Assembly (NCBI GenBank): GCA_023230795.1
Contig: JALNWR010000119.1
Span: forward strand, 1 to 7,743
Direction: 5' to 3'
Source: Candidatus Cloacimonadota bacterium
GTDB taxonomy: Bacteria; Cloacimonadota; Cloacimonadia; Cloacimonadales; Cloacimonadaceae
DNA length: 7,743 nucleotides
This document shows positions 1 to 7,264 of this stretch, piece by piece; within the stretch, counting starts at the first letter, position 1; each line of letters starts with the position of its first letter. The notes below the pieces were generated by a model, which did not search any database, had not been told where the DNA came from, and saw only the letters and a list, made by a program, of their open reading frames with translations. The translations under genes were made by a program, and so were the position numbers.

Positions 1-293
1 TTGCTGCTGCCTCTATCGCCTTCCTGAGTATAGGGGATACCTTTGCGGCGCTGGTTGGAATGAATTTTGGTGAGCGCAAGTTTGTGCGAAGCAATAAGAC
101 CCTGGAGGGGAGCCTGGCCTGTTTTGTCTCCTGTATGCTCTTTGGATTGTGGTGGCTGCGTAGTCCCTGGCTGGCCATAACGGGCGCTTTGGCTGCTACG
201 ATCGCAGAATTAGTGGATGTTTCTCTGGACGATAATATCAAGATTCCCCTTGTTGCGGGAATAATGATGTCCCTGATAAGCGTATTTATTTGA
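1..293 (+). CDS. Dolichol/phytol kinase or CTP-transferase-like integral membrane protein, C-terminal part (5' end outside window)
   Basis: The reading frame is open from the left edge (first whole codon at position 3) to the TGA at 291-293, giving 96 visible residues; an internal ATG at 60 falls inside a conserved motif, so it is not the start. The visible part has the hallmarks of the SEC59/DGK1/phytol kinase and CDP-diglyceride synthase-like superfamily: a small-residue membrane stretch running into SIGDTFAALVG (visible residues 9-19), then FGERK, KTLEGSLA (32-39), and near the end a DDN followed by IPL before a last hydrophobic segment. These enzymes phosphorylate a lipid alcohol (polyprenol, phytol or diacylglycerol), often with CTP, or make CDP-lipids, in the cytoplasmic membrane. 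At least three membrane segments are visible. It sits 17 bases upstream of a polyprenyl-phosphate-type glycosyltransferase, which favours a polyprenol kinase, but that is inference. The exact substrate cannot be read from this fragment. Confidence 0.72.
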   Translation, partial: AAASIAFLSIGDTFAALVGMNFGERKFVRSNKTLEGSLACFVSCMLFGLWWLRSPWLAITGALAATIAELVDVSLDDNIKIPLVAGIMMSLISVFI

Positions 294-296
294 GAT

Positions 297-303
297 AAGG
301 AGG
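297..303 (+). promoter_or_regulatory. Shine-Dalgarno site for the glycosyltransferase
   Basis: AAGGAGG lies 7 bases before the ATG at 311 and 3 bases after the stop of the upstream gene. It is the strongest ribosome binding site in the window and fixes the glycosyltransferase start at 311. No promoter-like element is apparent in the 17-base gap, so read-through transcription from the upstream gene is likely. Confidence 0.85.
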
Positions 304-310
304 AAGCTCT

Positions 311-1261
311 ATGTTGCTATCATTTGTCATTCCAGTTTTAAATGAAGAAGAGTCCCTGACTCAGCTATATCAAGAGATAGTGCAAAACACAGGGAATCAT
401 AGCTATGAGATCATCTTCATCGATGATGGCTCCACAGATGGCAGCTTTGAGATCATGAAAGCCCTGGCAGATACCGATGCTCAGGTGAAAGTGATAAAGT
501 TTCGGCGTAATTTTGGCAAAGCTGCTGCTCTGCAAAAGGGCTTTGATTTGGCGCAGGGTGAAGTGGTATTTACCATGGATGCGGATTTGCAGGATGATCC
601 GGTGGAGATTCCGGCTTTTTTGGCCAAGCTGGAGCAGGGCTATGATTTGGTTTCCGGCTGGAAGAAAAAGCGACGTGATCCCTGGCATAAAAAGCTGCCT
701 TCAAAGCTGTTTAATAGCGTAACCGCTCATACCTTCCATCTCAAACTCAAGGATTACAATTGCGGTTTCAAAGCCTACCGCAAGGAATTGGTCAAGGAGC
801 TGAGCCTTTATGGTGAAATGCACCGCTATATCCCGGCTTTGGCCCACTCTCTGGGTTTTAAGGTGGGGGAGATCGCAGTGCAACACAGAGCCCGACAATT
901 TGGCAAAAGCAAATATGGGATCGAGCGATATCTGAGGGGCTTCTTTGATCTGCTTACAGTGAAGATGGTAACTCAGTATGTAAAAAGTCCGCTGTATCTC
1001 TTTGGCCGCATTGGCCTGGTCTCCACAGTGCTGGGTAGTCTCATCACGCTGTATCTGGCTATATTAAAGATATTTTACGGTGTGCCTTTGTCAAATCGTC
1101 CCTTGCTCTTTTTGGGCATGCTCTTGATCTTGGGAGGCTTGCAATTCATCTCACTGGGTCTGATCTCAGAGCTGATTATAAACCGGATAAAACCTACGGA
1201 TAAGCTGCCGCTATCCATAGAAAGCACCCTCAATATAAAGCCCAGGGATGAAGATGGATAA
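311..1261 (+). CDS. Family 2 glycosyltransferase, DPM1/GtrB-like, with two C-terminal membrane segments
   Basis: This 316-residue protein has an N-terminal GT-A fold and a C-terminal membrane anchor, the usual layout and length for polyprenyl-phosphate sugar transferases (GtrB, ArnC, DPM1-like). Visible motifs are VIPVLNEEESL (6-16), the nucleotide-binding IDDGSTDGS (37-45), RNFGKAAAL (66-74), the metal-binding DAD at 90-92 followed by LQDDP (93-97), DYNCGFKAYR (148-157), and RQFGKSKYG (195-203), a signature near the acceptor site in this family. Hydrophobic segments at about 228-255 and 263-290 should place the active site on the cytoplasmic face of the inner membrane. The expected reaction is transfer of a sugar from a UDP- or GDP-sugar to undecaprenyl phosphate; the sugar cannot be predicted from motifs. 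It follows a lipid-kinase-like gene and its last codons overlap the next gene, suggesting translational coupling. All expected catalytic motifs appear intact. Confidence 0.9.
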   Translation: MLLSFVIPVLNEEESLTQLYQEIVQNTGNHSYEIIFIDDGSTDGSFEIMKALADTDAQVKVIKFRRNFGKAAALQKGFDLAQGEVVFTMDADLQDDPVEIPAFLAKLEQGYDLVSGWKKKRRDPWHKKLPSKLFNSVTAHTFHLKLKDYNCGFKAYRKELVKELSLYGEMHRYIPALAHSLGFKVGEIAVQHRARQFGKSKYGIERYLRGFFDLLTVKMVTQYVKSPLYLFGRIGLVSTVLGSLITLYLAILKIFYGVPLSNRPLLFLGMLLILGGLQFISLGLISELIINRIKPTDKLPLSIESTLNIKPRDEDG

Positions 1262-2468
1262 GCTGGAGCTTTTCTTTTTCAAAAGATATCTCAAAGCCCC
1301 AAAGCGGAATTTCTTTCGCTTCACTTTTGTGTTTATGGTGATGGGAATAGTGCTCTCGGTGGGGATTCTTTCCGCTGGCTTGAATCTGTTTCAGGGCTAT
1401 GAGTCAAATCTCAAAAGCCTGCTGCTGGATAGCTTTGCCCACATCAGCATCCAATCTTCATACGGGGAATTGATCTCAGAGGATGAGCTTGCCACCATCC
1501 AAAAGCGGCTTGCAAAGCGGGGGGAGATCGTCTCGGCTATTCCCAGCATGGAGCATCCCTTGATGGCACAAAAGGGAGACAAGATCAGGGCTATTACTTT
1601 GCGGGCTTATGATTTTAGCCAGGAATTTCCATATCAGAAATACATCCAGGATGCAAAAGGCGAGCTGCAAAGCGGAGAAGTAATCGTAGGACACTATCTG
1701 GCAGAAGAGCTGGGGCTGGGCATAGGAGATAGCATTGAGCTGAATTATCCACGCTTTGACCGCATCACCCCTCTGGGCATCCATACCGCCCAAAATAAGT
1801 ATAAGATAGCCGATCTCTACCGCTCCGGATATTATGAAAGCGATCGCAGCCTGGTAATTTCTACTTTGAAGGATGCCAGAGCTTTACTGTTTTTACCAGA
1901 AGGATATAGCAGGATCGAGCTGAGGCTCAAGGATGCCGATAAGGCCGGGTCTTTTGCCAGGGCATACAGCGAAGTTCTGGGGCATGACTATATAGCCATT
2001 CCCTGGAATCTTTATGCGGAGAGCTTGCTGCGTCTGGTAGCCATGGAGAAGTGGCTGATATTCATCGTTTTCAGCTTTCTGGTGCTAATCGCCGGTATCA
2101 ACGTGATCTCCGCTGTGAGCACAATTATTATCGATAAAAGATCAGAGATCGCTGTGCTGAAGAGCCTGGGGGCCAGTCCTCGTTCGATTAAGCGGCTTTT
2201 TGCGTTCAGGGTGGGGACTGTAGCCATTTTATCTGTATTGATTGGTCAGGCTTTTGGGGCCTTGCTATCCTGGTTTGTGGAAAAGCAAAGCTTTTACAGT
2301 CTCAAGGGAGATGTATATTTCATCGATACCCTGGGGGCCAAGATCACCTTTCCCAATCTTACGGTTGTATTTCTGGTGGCCAGCTTTTTGATCTTTTTGT
2401 GTGTGATGCTTCCCCTTCGGCAGATAGAGAAAATGCAGATCATAGAGCTTATCAGGCACAAGCGTTAA
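1248..2468 (+). CDS. LolC/LolE-like ABC transporter permease (lipoprotein-releasing system type)
   Basis: This 406-residue protein matches LolC/LolE length (about 400-415 residues) and layout: an N-terminal membrane helix (about 24-46), a large periplasmic domain (about 47-265), then three helices (about 269-291, 319-343, 371-390). Family hallmarks include GINVISAVS followed by DKRSEIAVLKSLGASPRSI (296-314), the cytoplasmic coupling region that in LolC/E reads like EKRREIAILRTMGAS. Later GDVYFIDTL (354-362) resembles the conserved VYFIDRLP segment. The usual C-terminal PAxxAxxLxPxxALRYE is replaced by a diverged tail ending IELIRHKR. The role would be extraction of lipoproteins (or other lipids) from the outer leaflet of the inner membrane, powered by the adjacent LolD-like ATPase. 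Only one permease gene is present, so a homodimer is likely. The start is uncertain: ATG 1248 gives a 14-base overlap with the previous gene, while ATG 1254 (Met3) is better placed behind AGGGA (1244-1248) and gives an 8-base overlap. Confidence 0.88.
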   Translation: MKMDKLELFFFKRYLKAPKRNFFRFTFVFMVMGIVLSVGILSAGLNLFQGYESNLKSLLLDSFAHISIQSSYGELISEDELATIQKRLAKRGEIVSAIPSMEHPLMAQKGDKIRAITLRAYDFSQEFPYQKYIQDAKGELQSGEVIVGHYLAEELGLGIGDSIELNYPRFDRITPLGIHTAQNKYKIADLYRSGYYESDRSLVISTLKDARALLFLPEGYSRIELRLKDADKAGSFARAYSEVLGHDYIAIPWNLYAESLLRLVAMEKWLIFIVFSFLVLIAGINVISAVSTIIIDKRSEIAVLKSLGASPRSIKRLFAFRVGTVAILSVLIGQAFGALLSWFVEKQSFYSLKGDVYFIDTLGAKITFPNLTVVFLVASFLIFLCVMLPLRQIEKMQIIELIRHKR

Positions 2469-2472
2469 AGGA
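2467..2472 (+). promoter_or_regulatory. Shine-Dalgarno site for the LolD-like ATPase
   Basis: AAAGGA overlaps the permease stop codon (TAA 2466-2468) and lies 8 bases before ATG 2481. This supports the ATPase start and tight coupling of permease and ATPase translation. Confidence 0.75.
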
Positions 2473-2480
2473 CTATTGTT

Positions 2481-3152
2481 ATGATTTTAAGTGCAAAAGA
2501 TCTGAAGAAGACATATATTGATAGCGATCAGAGGATCGAAGTTCTCACCGGTGCGTGCCTGGATGTAGCAGCTGGAGATTTGATCTGCATCACCGGGAAA
2601 TCCGGCAGCGGGAAAAGCACGATGTTGCATATTATGGGACTGCTGGATGCCCCTGACTCCGGTGAATTGATAATGGAGGGCAAGAAGATAGAAGCGAAAA
2701 GCCCAAAGGCACCCACGATTCGCAATCGGGACTTAGGCTTTGTCTTCCAATTTCACTACCTTGTAGAAGATTTGACGGCCACAGAAAACGTAGCCTTACC
2801 CCTCTTGATAGCAGGACAAAGCGAAGCTAAGGCCATGGCCAGAGCCAAAGAACTGCTCTGCATCTTAGGCCTGTCGGAGCGGCTGAAGCGCTATCCCAAC
2901 CAACTTTCCGGAGGAGAGCAGCAACGCGTGAGCCTGGCCCGCGCCCTGGCAAATCGCCCGAAGCTGGTCCTGGCAGATGAACCCACCGGCAACCTCGATC
3001 CTGTTCATAGCAAAGAGGTGTGGGACATGATTTTGAGCCTGAATAAAGGTGAGTTCAGGCAGACTTTTGTGATAGTTACTCATGATGTGGAAGCTGCCCA
3101 GGCAGCAGACCGGGTTTTTGAGCTTGTAAACGGAATCCTGATTCCGGCATAA
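2481..3152 (+). CDS. lolD: LolD-like ABC transporter ATP-binding protein
   Basis: This is a complete 223-residue nucleotide-binding domain, close to the usual LolD length of about 230. All ATPase motifs are intact: Walker A GKSGSGKST (39-47), Q-loop Q90 in FVFQFHYL, signature LSGGEQQR (142-149), Walker B LVLADEP (162-168), D-loop NLD (171-173) and switch histidine H201 in VTHD. The sequence FQFHYLVEDLTATENVALP around the Q-loop is typical of the LolD/MacB branch, where it contacts the permease coupling helices. It should work as a cytoplasmic dimer powering the permease encoded 12 bases upstream. The gene order permease then ATPase resembles lolC-lolD of proteobacteria. MacB-type or other DevA-like exporters share these motifs, so assignment to lipoprotein release rests mainly on the LolC/E-like partner. 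The TamB-like gene follows after 11 bases. Confidence 0.9.
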   Translation: MILSAKDLKKTYIDSDQRIEVLTGACLDVAAGDLICITGKSGSGKSTMLHIMGLLDAPDSGELIMEGKKIEAKSPKAPTIRNRDLGFVFQFHYLVEDLTATENVALPLLIAGQSEAKAMARAKELLCILGLSERLKRYPNQLSGGEQQRVSLARALANRPKLVLADEPTGNLDPVHSKEVWDMILSLNKGEFRQTFVIVTHDVEAAQAADRVFELVNGILIPA

Positions 3153-3155
3153 GGA
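3151..3155 (+). promoter_or_regulatory. Shine-Dalgarno site that decides the GTG start of the TamB-like gene
   Basis: AAGGA begins inside the ATPase stop codon (TAA 3150-3152) and lies 8 bases before GTG 3164. The residues translated from this GTG form a basic stretch plus an inner-membrane anchor, so GTG 3164 is preferred over the next in-frame ATG at about 3284, which would remove the anchor. Confidence 0.75.
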
Positions 3156-3163
3156 TTAGCCCA

Positions 3164-6100
3164 GTGCGTCGCCCTAAAAAGTTCTTGATTTTGATTTTGA
3201 TCTTGCTGTTGATCAACGCAGTGTTTTTCATCATCTGGTATCCTCTGGGCGGAAGAGACGCTATCCGTAAATTTCTGACGGACATGGTGGGGAACCTGGC
3301 AAAAGCCGAGCTTAGCCTGGGAGACCTGCATATTAGCGATAGGCAGATCCTGGCTCAGGATATCAATTTTGCCACAAAAGACAGCCTGATAGCCGTCCAG
3401 GGCAAAAGTCTGCGGGTGCGCTACAATCTTTACAAGCTACTTTTCTCAGGCTTTAAGCTGGAAAACGTAGTATCCAGCGTCGAGATTCTGGAACCAGATA
3501 TACAAATAAACTATGTGCACAAGCCCAAAGAAGACAAACCGCCTAAAAAGCCTTTTGTTATACCCGATCTTACTCCCTATTTTAATCGTCTGACCCTGGA
3601 GGGGGGCAGCCTCAGTGCGAATATATCTATTCCTATGAAGATGAAGCAAGAAGGTTACCTGAACATTGAAGAAAACTTAAAGGATATCCAGATAAACATA
3701 AGCAATGTTGTTCAGACAGACCTTGCGCTCAGTGCTATCACTTCCCTGGACGGAGAGATATCCGTAAAAGGGATATTAGACAAAGGACGTATCGACCTGG
3801 CCGAGGCAGATATTCAGGACTTTTATCCCCTGTATATTGCCCATCCGGATATACAAGATTTTCGCACAAAGATAAACCTGCGGGCTGCATATTCCGAGCC
3901 AGCCGATTCTTCTGACTTCCAGCTTACGGCTCAGGGCAGCATCAGCGAAACTTCGGCTTTGATCATGGATCAATATCCCTGCAATATCTCCTTGATCAGC
4001 CTTCAGGCAAAGGATCAGGATGCAGGGCTTATAGTACAGCAAGCCACGGTCTTAAATAGCATATTGAAAGCTGATATCAAGCTGCAGGACTTTGTTCGGG
4101 ACCTGCATTTTGATGGCTCCAGCGCTTCTTTGATCCTTAGTCTTGCCGATATCATGCCAGAGCTATCCGGCAGAGTGTATGCAGAGCTTGATGCTTCCGG
4201 TTCTATCCAGGACCCCGTTATAAACCTGATCGCGGAATCCCCCAGGCTGGCTTACCAGGATTGGAGCTTTGATGATCTGAATCTGATAGCTCAATATCAG
4301 GATGATACGGCTACATTGTCGCCGGCGACTCTCAGATGGCAAAATCAGGAAGCAGAGCTTGTCGCCACTTTCCAGCCCCGGACCATGGAATTTAGCACGG
4401 AGCTTAAGACGGACAGCATCGAAGGCGAAGAGGGGTTGCTGGCCGCCTCGGGCCGGATCACTGTAGATGGTATGATCATCAAACCCTATCCTGTGCTTAA
4501 GGCCAATTTATACGACATAGATTTGCTTTTCAGTGGCCTTAGCCTTAATGGTGTAAATGGTTACGCTATGATGAGTCCCGGCGATGGCTCGCTATTGTTT
4601 GATACCATTATAGAAAGCGAAGATGGCTTTAGCATATCAGCGGTGGGAGATATCCTGGATCGTCACGTCTCTATGAATGCCGAATTTGGTGAGCTTTACA
4701 TTGATAAGCTTTATGCTCAGAAGCAGATTGCTATGCTCTTGCCTGTCGTTTCAGGTCAGCTCAGCGCCATCATGCACAATGATGAAATCTGGCTGAAGAG
4801 CAAGCTGGATACCGCTCTTACAGGCGAATACGATTATTCTGGGGAGCTTGATCTTTTGGGCTCATTTGATCTGAAAACAAAGCAAATCACCGCAAGCCTC
4901 AGCTCCGAGCAGGGCCAGCTCGGAGGTCAGCCCCTGGATATAGAGCTCAGCATGGATTACATGGATCAGAGGCTTAAGCTCTGGTATCTGAAGCTGGAGG
5001 ACTTTTTGAATCTTTCCGGCAGTGTAAATCTGGCGGACTGGCAGGATATGGACCTTGATCTGGCTTTGACTAATCTGGATTGGCAGCAGCTTACGGATTA
5101 CTATCCGGATCTGAAACTGATGATTCCAGAATTTTCAAACTTGAATGTATTTGCCAAATACAACCGTGACCAAAAGCAAAAGCTGCAGGCCTGGCTCAAT
5201 CTTCAAAAGCTAGATTTGATTAGCGTTATTCCGCTCGATCTGAATTTGTATTTAGACGGACTCCTGGAAGATATCGCCTTATCGGGTGATGTGAAATCAG
5301 GTAATAATCTGCTCTTGAGCCTGGAGGGGGAGAGCGGCGTCAAGCCTAATCTCCGGCTTTCTTTGCAGGCTATAATGCATGATCTTAAAATGCAAAATGT
5401 GCTTATTACTCCCCCTGGAGAAGGCAGCTTTAGCGGCTGGGCCGAAGTGCTCATCGATAGCCTCGGCAATGAAGATATGCATATCGAATTTGCCACCGAT
5501 CTTGCTGCTAAAAATCTCAAGTTTGGTGACTATAAAATAGATAACGCCATAGTAAAGGCAAAGCAGCAAAGCCGTGCTCTGATAATAGACACGCTATACG
5601 TAAAATCCCACGATTTGTTTGAAGTCCGTGCTCATGGTGCTCTGGATTACAACGCTACACAAAACCTCTTTTTCGAAGGCGACAATATCCTGGATATCGA
5701 AGTTTCCGGCCAGCTTTTCTCCTGGCTGAAAAACCTTACTGATTATGTAGTGCAGTCCTCTGGCAACTCTGAACTCAGGCTTAGTGTGGGCACCTCTGAT
5801 TATCAATTCATGGTGCACTCCGGAGAAATTGATATCAACCAGGGCTACGTGCATCTCAAAGACCAGGTAGAGCCCATGCGTAATATTGAGATCAAAGGCC
5901 TGTTTAATAACAATCGCTTTATCATCGAAAAAGGTCAATTTGATATGGGTAATGGCAGCTTCTATATGAATAATATCTTTGATGATGATCCCTCGGAACA
6001 TTTTGTGCTTGCCTTCATCGATCTGGGCTATCTGAGACTGATGATAGAAGAACCTGGTTTGCAGGCTACTTTCCCGGTGATTGCTCCACCCAAGACTTTG

Positions 6101-7231
6101 TCCAATATTGCCCTCAAGGGTATTGATAGTCGCTATGCCACCATTCGCGGTCCCTTTGATGAAATGAAGATAGAAGCCCATGCGACTGCTTCAAATCTGG
6201 ATATACTCTTTCCCCCAGGTGCAGATAATCTGCTGAATCTGGTCTTGTCTGTACGGGGTACAGGTAAGAAGCCGGATAGTGATCCCGTGCCTTTACCCTT
6301 TAATCTGAATATACTGGTAACCATCGGTGAAAATGTACGCTATGTAACTTATCCCACCAATTTGTATCTCCAGCCCGGAGGTTTTTTACACTTGATTTAT
6401 GATGGCAATCGCTTTATCGTGCGAGAGGCTAATATCACCTCAGAGCGAGGCAGCATTGATTTCTTTGGCACTGTATTCCAAGTGGACAACATAGCCATAA
6501 ACATGATCGACCAACAGGATATACTAAGTATAGACGGCACCTTTTACAAACGCACCCCAGATGGCAGCACCATCACCCTTAGCGTGGGCTCGAGTTCGGA
6601 TTATGACAAGAGCTTCTTTGACCGTTTGCAGATTCATCTAAGCAGCGATAACCCTTCAGACCAGAGCATCTTGCAAGTGCTATCCCGCCTTCGTTACGAC
6701 ACAAGTATGGATGAGATACCTGATAGTCAAAAAGATAATCTTTTGCAGGATACGGCTTTGGGGCTCATCGGAGAAAATCTGAATGCCTCTGTACTTACTC
6801 CCTTCTTTTATCCTGTAGAAAACTGGATTCGCCGTACGCTCAAATTAGATAACTTCTCCATCAATGCCGGCTTTATCCAGAATATCTTTACCGAGTATTC
6901 CTCAGATCCTTCGCATTTGGCTGATCTTGCCGATATCTCCAATTTCGGCTCTGACATCACCCAGTTTTCTTCGGCTATTTTGCTAAACAACCTCTCATTC
7001 TCGATGAGCAAATACATTGGATATCGCATGTTTGTGGATTATGGACTCACCCTGCAGGAGGCTACAGACCTTCAGCAGAAAACCAAGATACTCTTGTCTC
7101 ACGAGGCCAGCCTGCGCCTGGTATTGCCCAAACAGTACCGCTTGGGTTACACCTTAAATTATTTACCCAAAGAGACACAATTTATTCATCAGGTCATGCT
7201 GCAGCATTCGTTTAGATTCTGGGGATTATAA
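3164..7231 (+). CDS. TamB-like (DUF490) AsmA-superfamily intermembrane protein
   Basis: This 1355-residue protein starts with a basic MRRPKK and one hydrophobic helix (about 7-26), an uncleaved inner-membrane anchor or signal-anchor. It then continues as a very long, almost Cys-free (I see only C273), beta-rich chain of short alternating strands with many G-x-hydrophobic-x-hydrophobic repeats, as in the hydrophobic-groove beta-taco fold of TamB, YhdP and AsmA. A Lys/Pro-rich linker (KPKEDKPPKKP, 120-130) separates the N-terminal region from the repeat body. From about residue 1012 the sequence resembles the TamB C-terminal domain: strands ending in RGSIDFFGT, an SSDNPSDQSILQVLSRL segment like the conserved S-P-xx-DIxxxL stretch, a GENLN helix, and a final set of barrel-like strands ending HSFRFWGL. 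E. coli TamB is 1259 residues. The expected role is bulk phospholipid transfer, or assistance to outer-membrane protein assembly, across the periplasm. No TamA/BamA partner lies in the window. The substrate is not known. Confidence 0.82.
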   Translation: MRRPKKFLILILILLLINAVFFIIWYPLGGRDAIRKFLTDMVGNLAKAELSLGDLHISDRQILAQDINFATKDSLIAVQGKSLRVRYNLYKLLFSGFKLENVVSSVEILEPDIQINYVHKPKEDKPPKKPFVIPDLTPYFNRLTLEGGSLSANISIPMKMKQEGYLNIEENLKDIQINISNVVQTDLALSAITSLDGEISVKGILDKGRIDLAEADIQDFYPLYIAHPDIQDFRTKINLRAAYSEPADSSDFQLTAQGSISETSALIMDQYPCNISLISLQAKDQDAGLIVQQATVLNSILKADIKLQDFVRDLHFDGSSASLILSLADIMPELSGRVYAELDASGSIQDPVINLIAESPRLAYQDWSFDDLNLIAQYQDDTATLSPATLRWQNQEAELVATFQPRTMEFSTELKTDSIEGEEGLLAASGRITVDGMIIKPYPVLKANLYDIDLLFSGLSLNGVNGYAMMSPGDGSLLFDTIIESEDGFSISAVGDILDRHVSMNAEFGELYIDKLYAQKQIAMLLPVVSGQLSAIMHNDEIWLKSKLDTALTGEYDYSGELDLLGSFDLKTKQITASLSSEQGQLGGQPLDIELSMDYMDQRLKLWYLKLEDFLNLSGSVNLADWQDMDLDLALTNLDWQQLTDYYPDLKLMIPEFSNLNVFAKYNRDQKQKLQAWLNLQKLDLISVIPLDLNLYLDGLLEDIALSGDVKSGNNLLLSLEGESGVKPNLRLSLQAIMHDLKMQNVLITPPGEGSFSGWAEVLIDSLGNEDMHIEFATDLAAKNLKFGDYKIDNAIVKAKQQSRALIIDTLYVKSHDLFEVRAHGALDYNATQNLFFEGDNILDIEVSGQLFSWLKNLTDYVVQSSGNSELRLSVGTSDYQFMVHSGEIDINQGYVHLKDQVEPMRNIEIKGLFNNNRFIIEKGQFDMGNGSFYMNNIFDDDPSEHFVLAFIDLGYLRLMIEEPGLQATFPVIAPPKTLSNIALKGIDSRYATIRGPFDEMKIEAHATASNLDILFPPGADNLLNLVLSVRGTGKKPDSDPVPLPFNLNILVTIGENVRYVTYPTNLYLQPGGFLHLIYDGNRFIVREANITSERGSIDFFGTVFQVDNIAINMIDQQDILSIDGTFYKRTPDGSTITLSVGSSSDYDKSFFDRLQIHLSSDNPSDQSILQVLSRLRYDTSMDEIPDSQKDNLLQDTALGLIGENLNASVLTPFFYPVENWIRRTLKLDNFSINAGFIQNIFTEYSSDPSHLADLADISNFGSDITQFSSAILLNNLSFSMSKYIGYRMFVDYGLTLQEATDLQQKTKILLSHEASLRLVLPKQYRLGYTLNYLPKETQFIHQVMLQHSFRFWGL
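4903..4925. repeat. Perfect 8-bp GC-rich inverted repeat with 7-base loop inside the TamB-like gene
   Basis: CTCCGAGC (4903-4910) and GCTCGGAG (4918-4925) are exact reverse complements around the 7-base spacer AGGGCCA. The site encodes part of the protein body (SEQGQLGG) and has no following T-run, so it is not a typical intrinsic terminator. It may form an mRNA hairpin or be chance. Confidence 0.5.
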
Positions 7232-7264
7232 GCTTTTGGGCTCTGAATATCAGGCAAAAGAGCT
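7231..7264. terminator. Possible weak hairpin between convergent genes
   Basis: The gap between two convergent stop codons contains CTTTTG (7233-7238) facing CAAAAG (7255-7260), plus an inner CTG/CAG step around an AATAT loop. An alternative GCTCT (7240-7244)/AGAGC (7259-7263) pairing overlaps it. The stems are short and A/T-rich, and neither side has a proper U-tract, so a bidirectional terminator here is only a position-based suggestion. Confidence 0.25.

Noticed and set aside
60..62. ATG 60 as the start of a small 77-residue membrane protein
   Set aside because: The conserved SIGDTFAALVG motif lies immediately upstream in the same open frame, so the ATG is internal to a larger protein.
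1476..1793. 105-codon minus-strand open frame inside the permease gene
   Set aside because: Antisense shadow of the LolC/E-like gene with no recognisable motif.
5474..5485. 12-base perfect palindrome GATATGCATATC
   Set aside because: It lies inside the TamB-like coding region, does not extend further, has no partner copy that I noticed, and is most simply a chance result of coding Asp-Met-His-Ile.
5594..6181. Long 195-codon open frame on the minus strand inside the TamB-like gene
   Set aside because: It lies wholly antisense to a well-supported coding region, has no ribosome binding site or recognisable domain, and its composition is what a codon-biased sense gene gives on the opposite strand.
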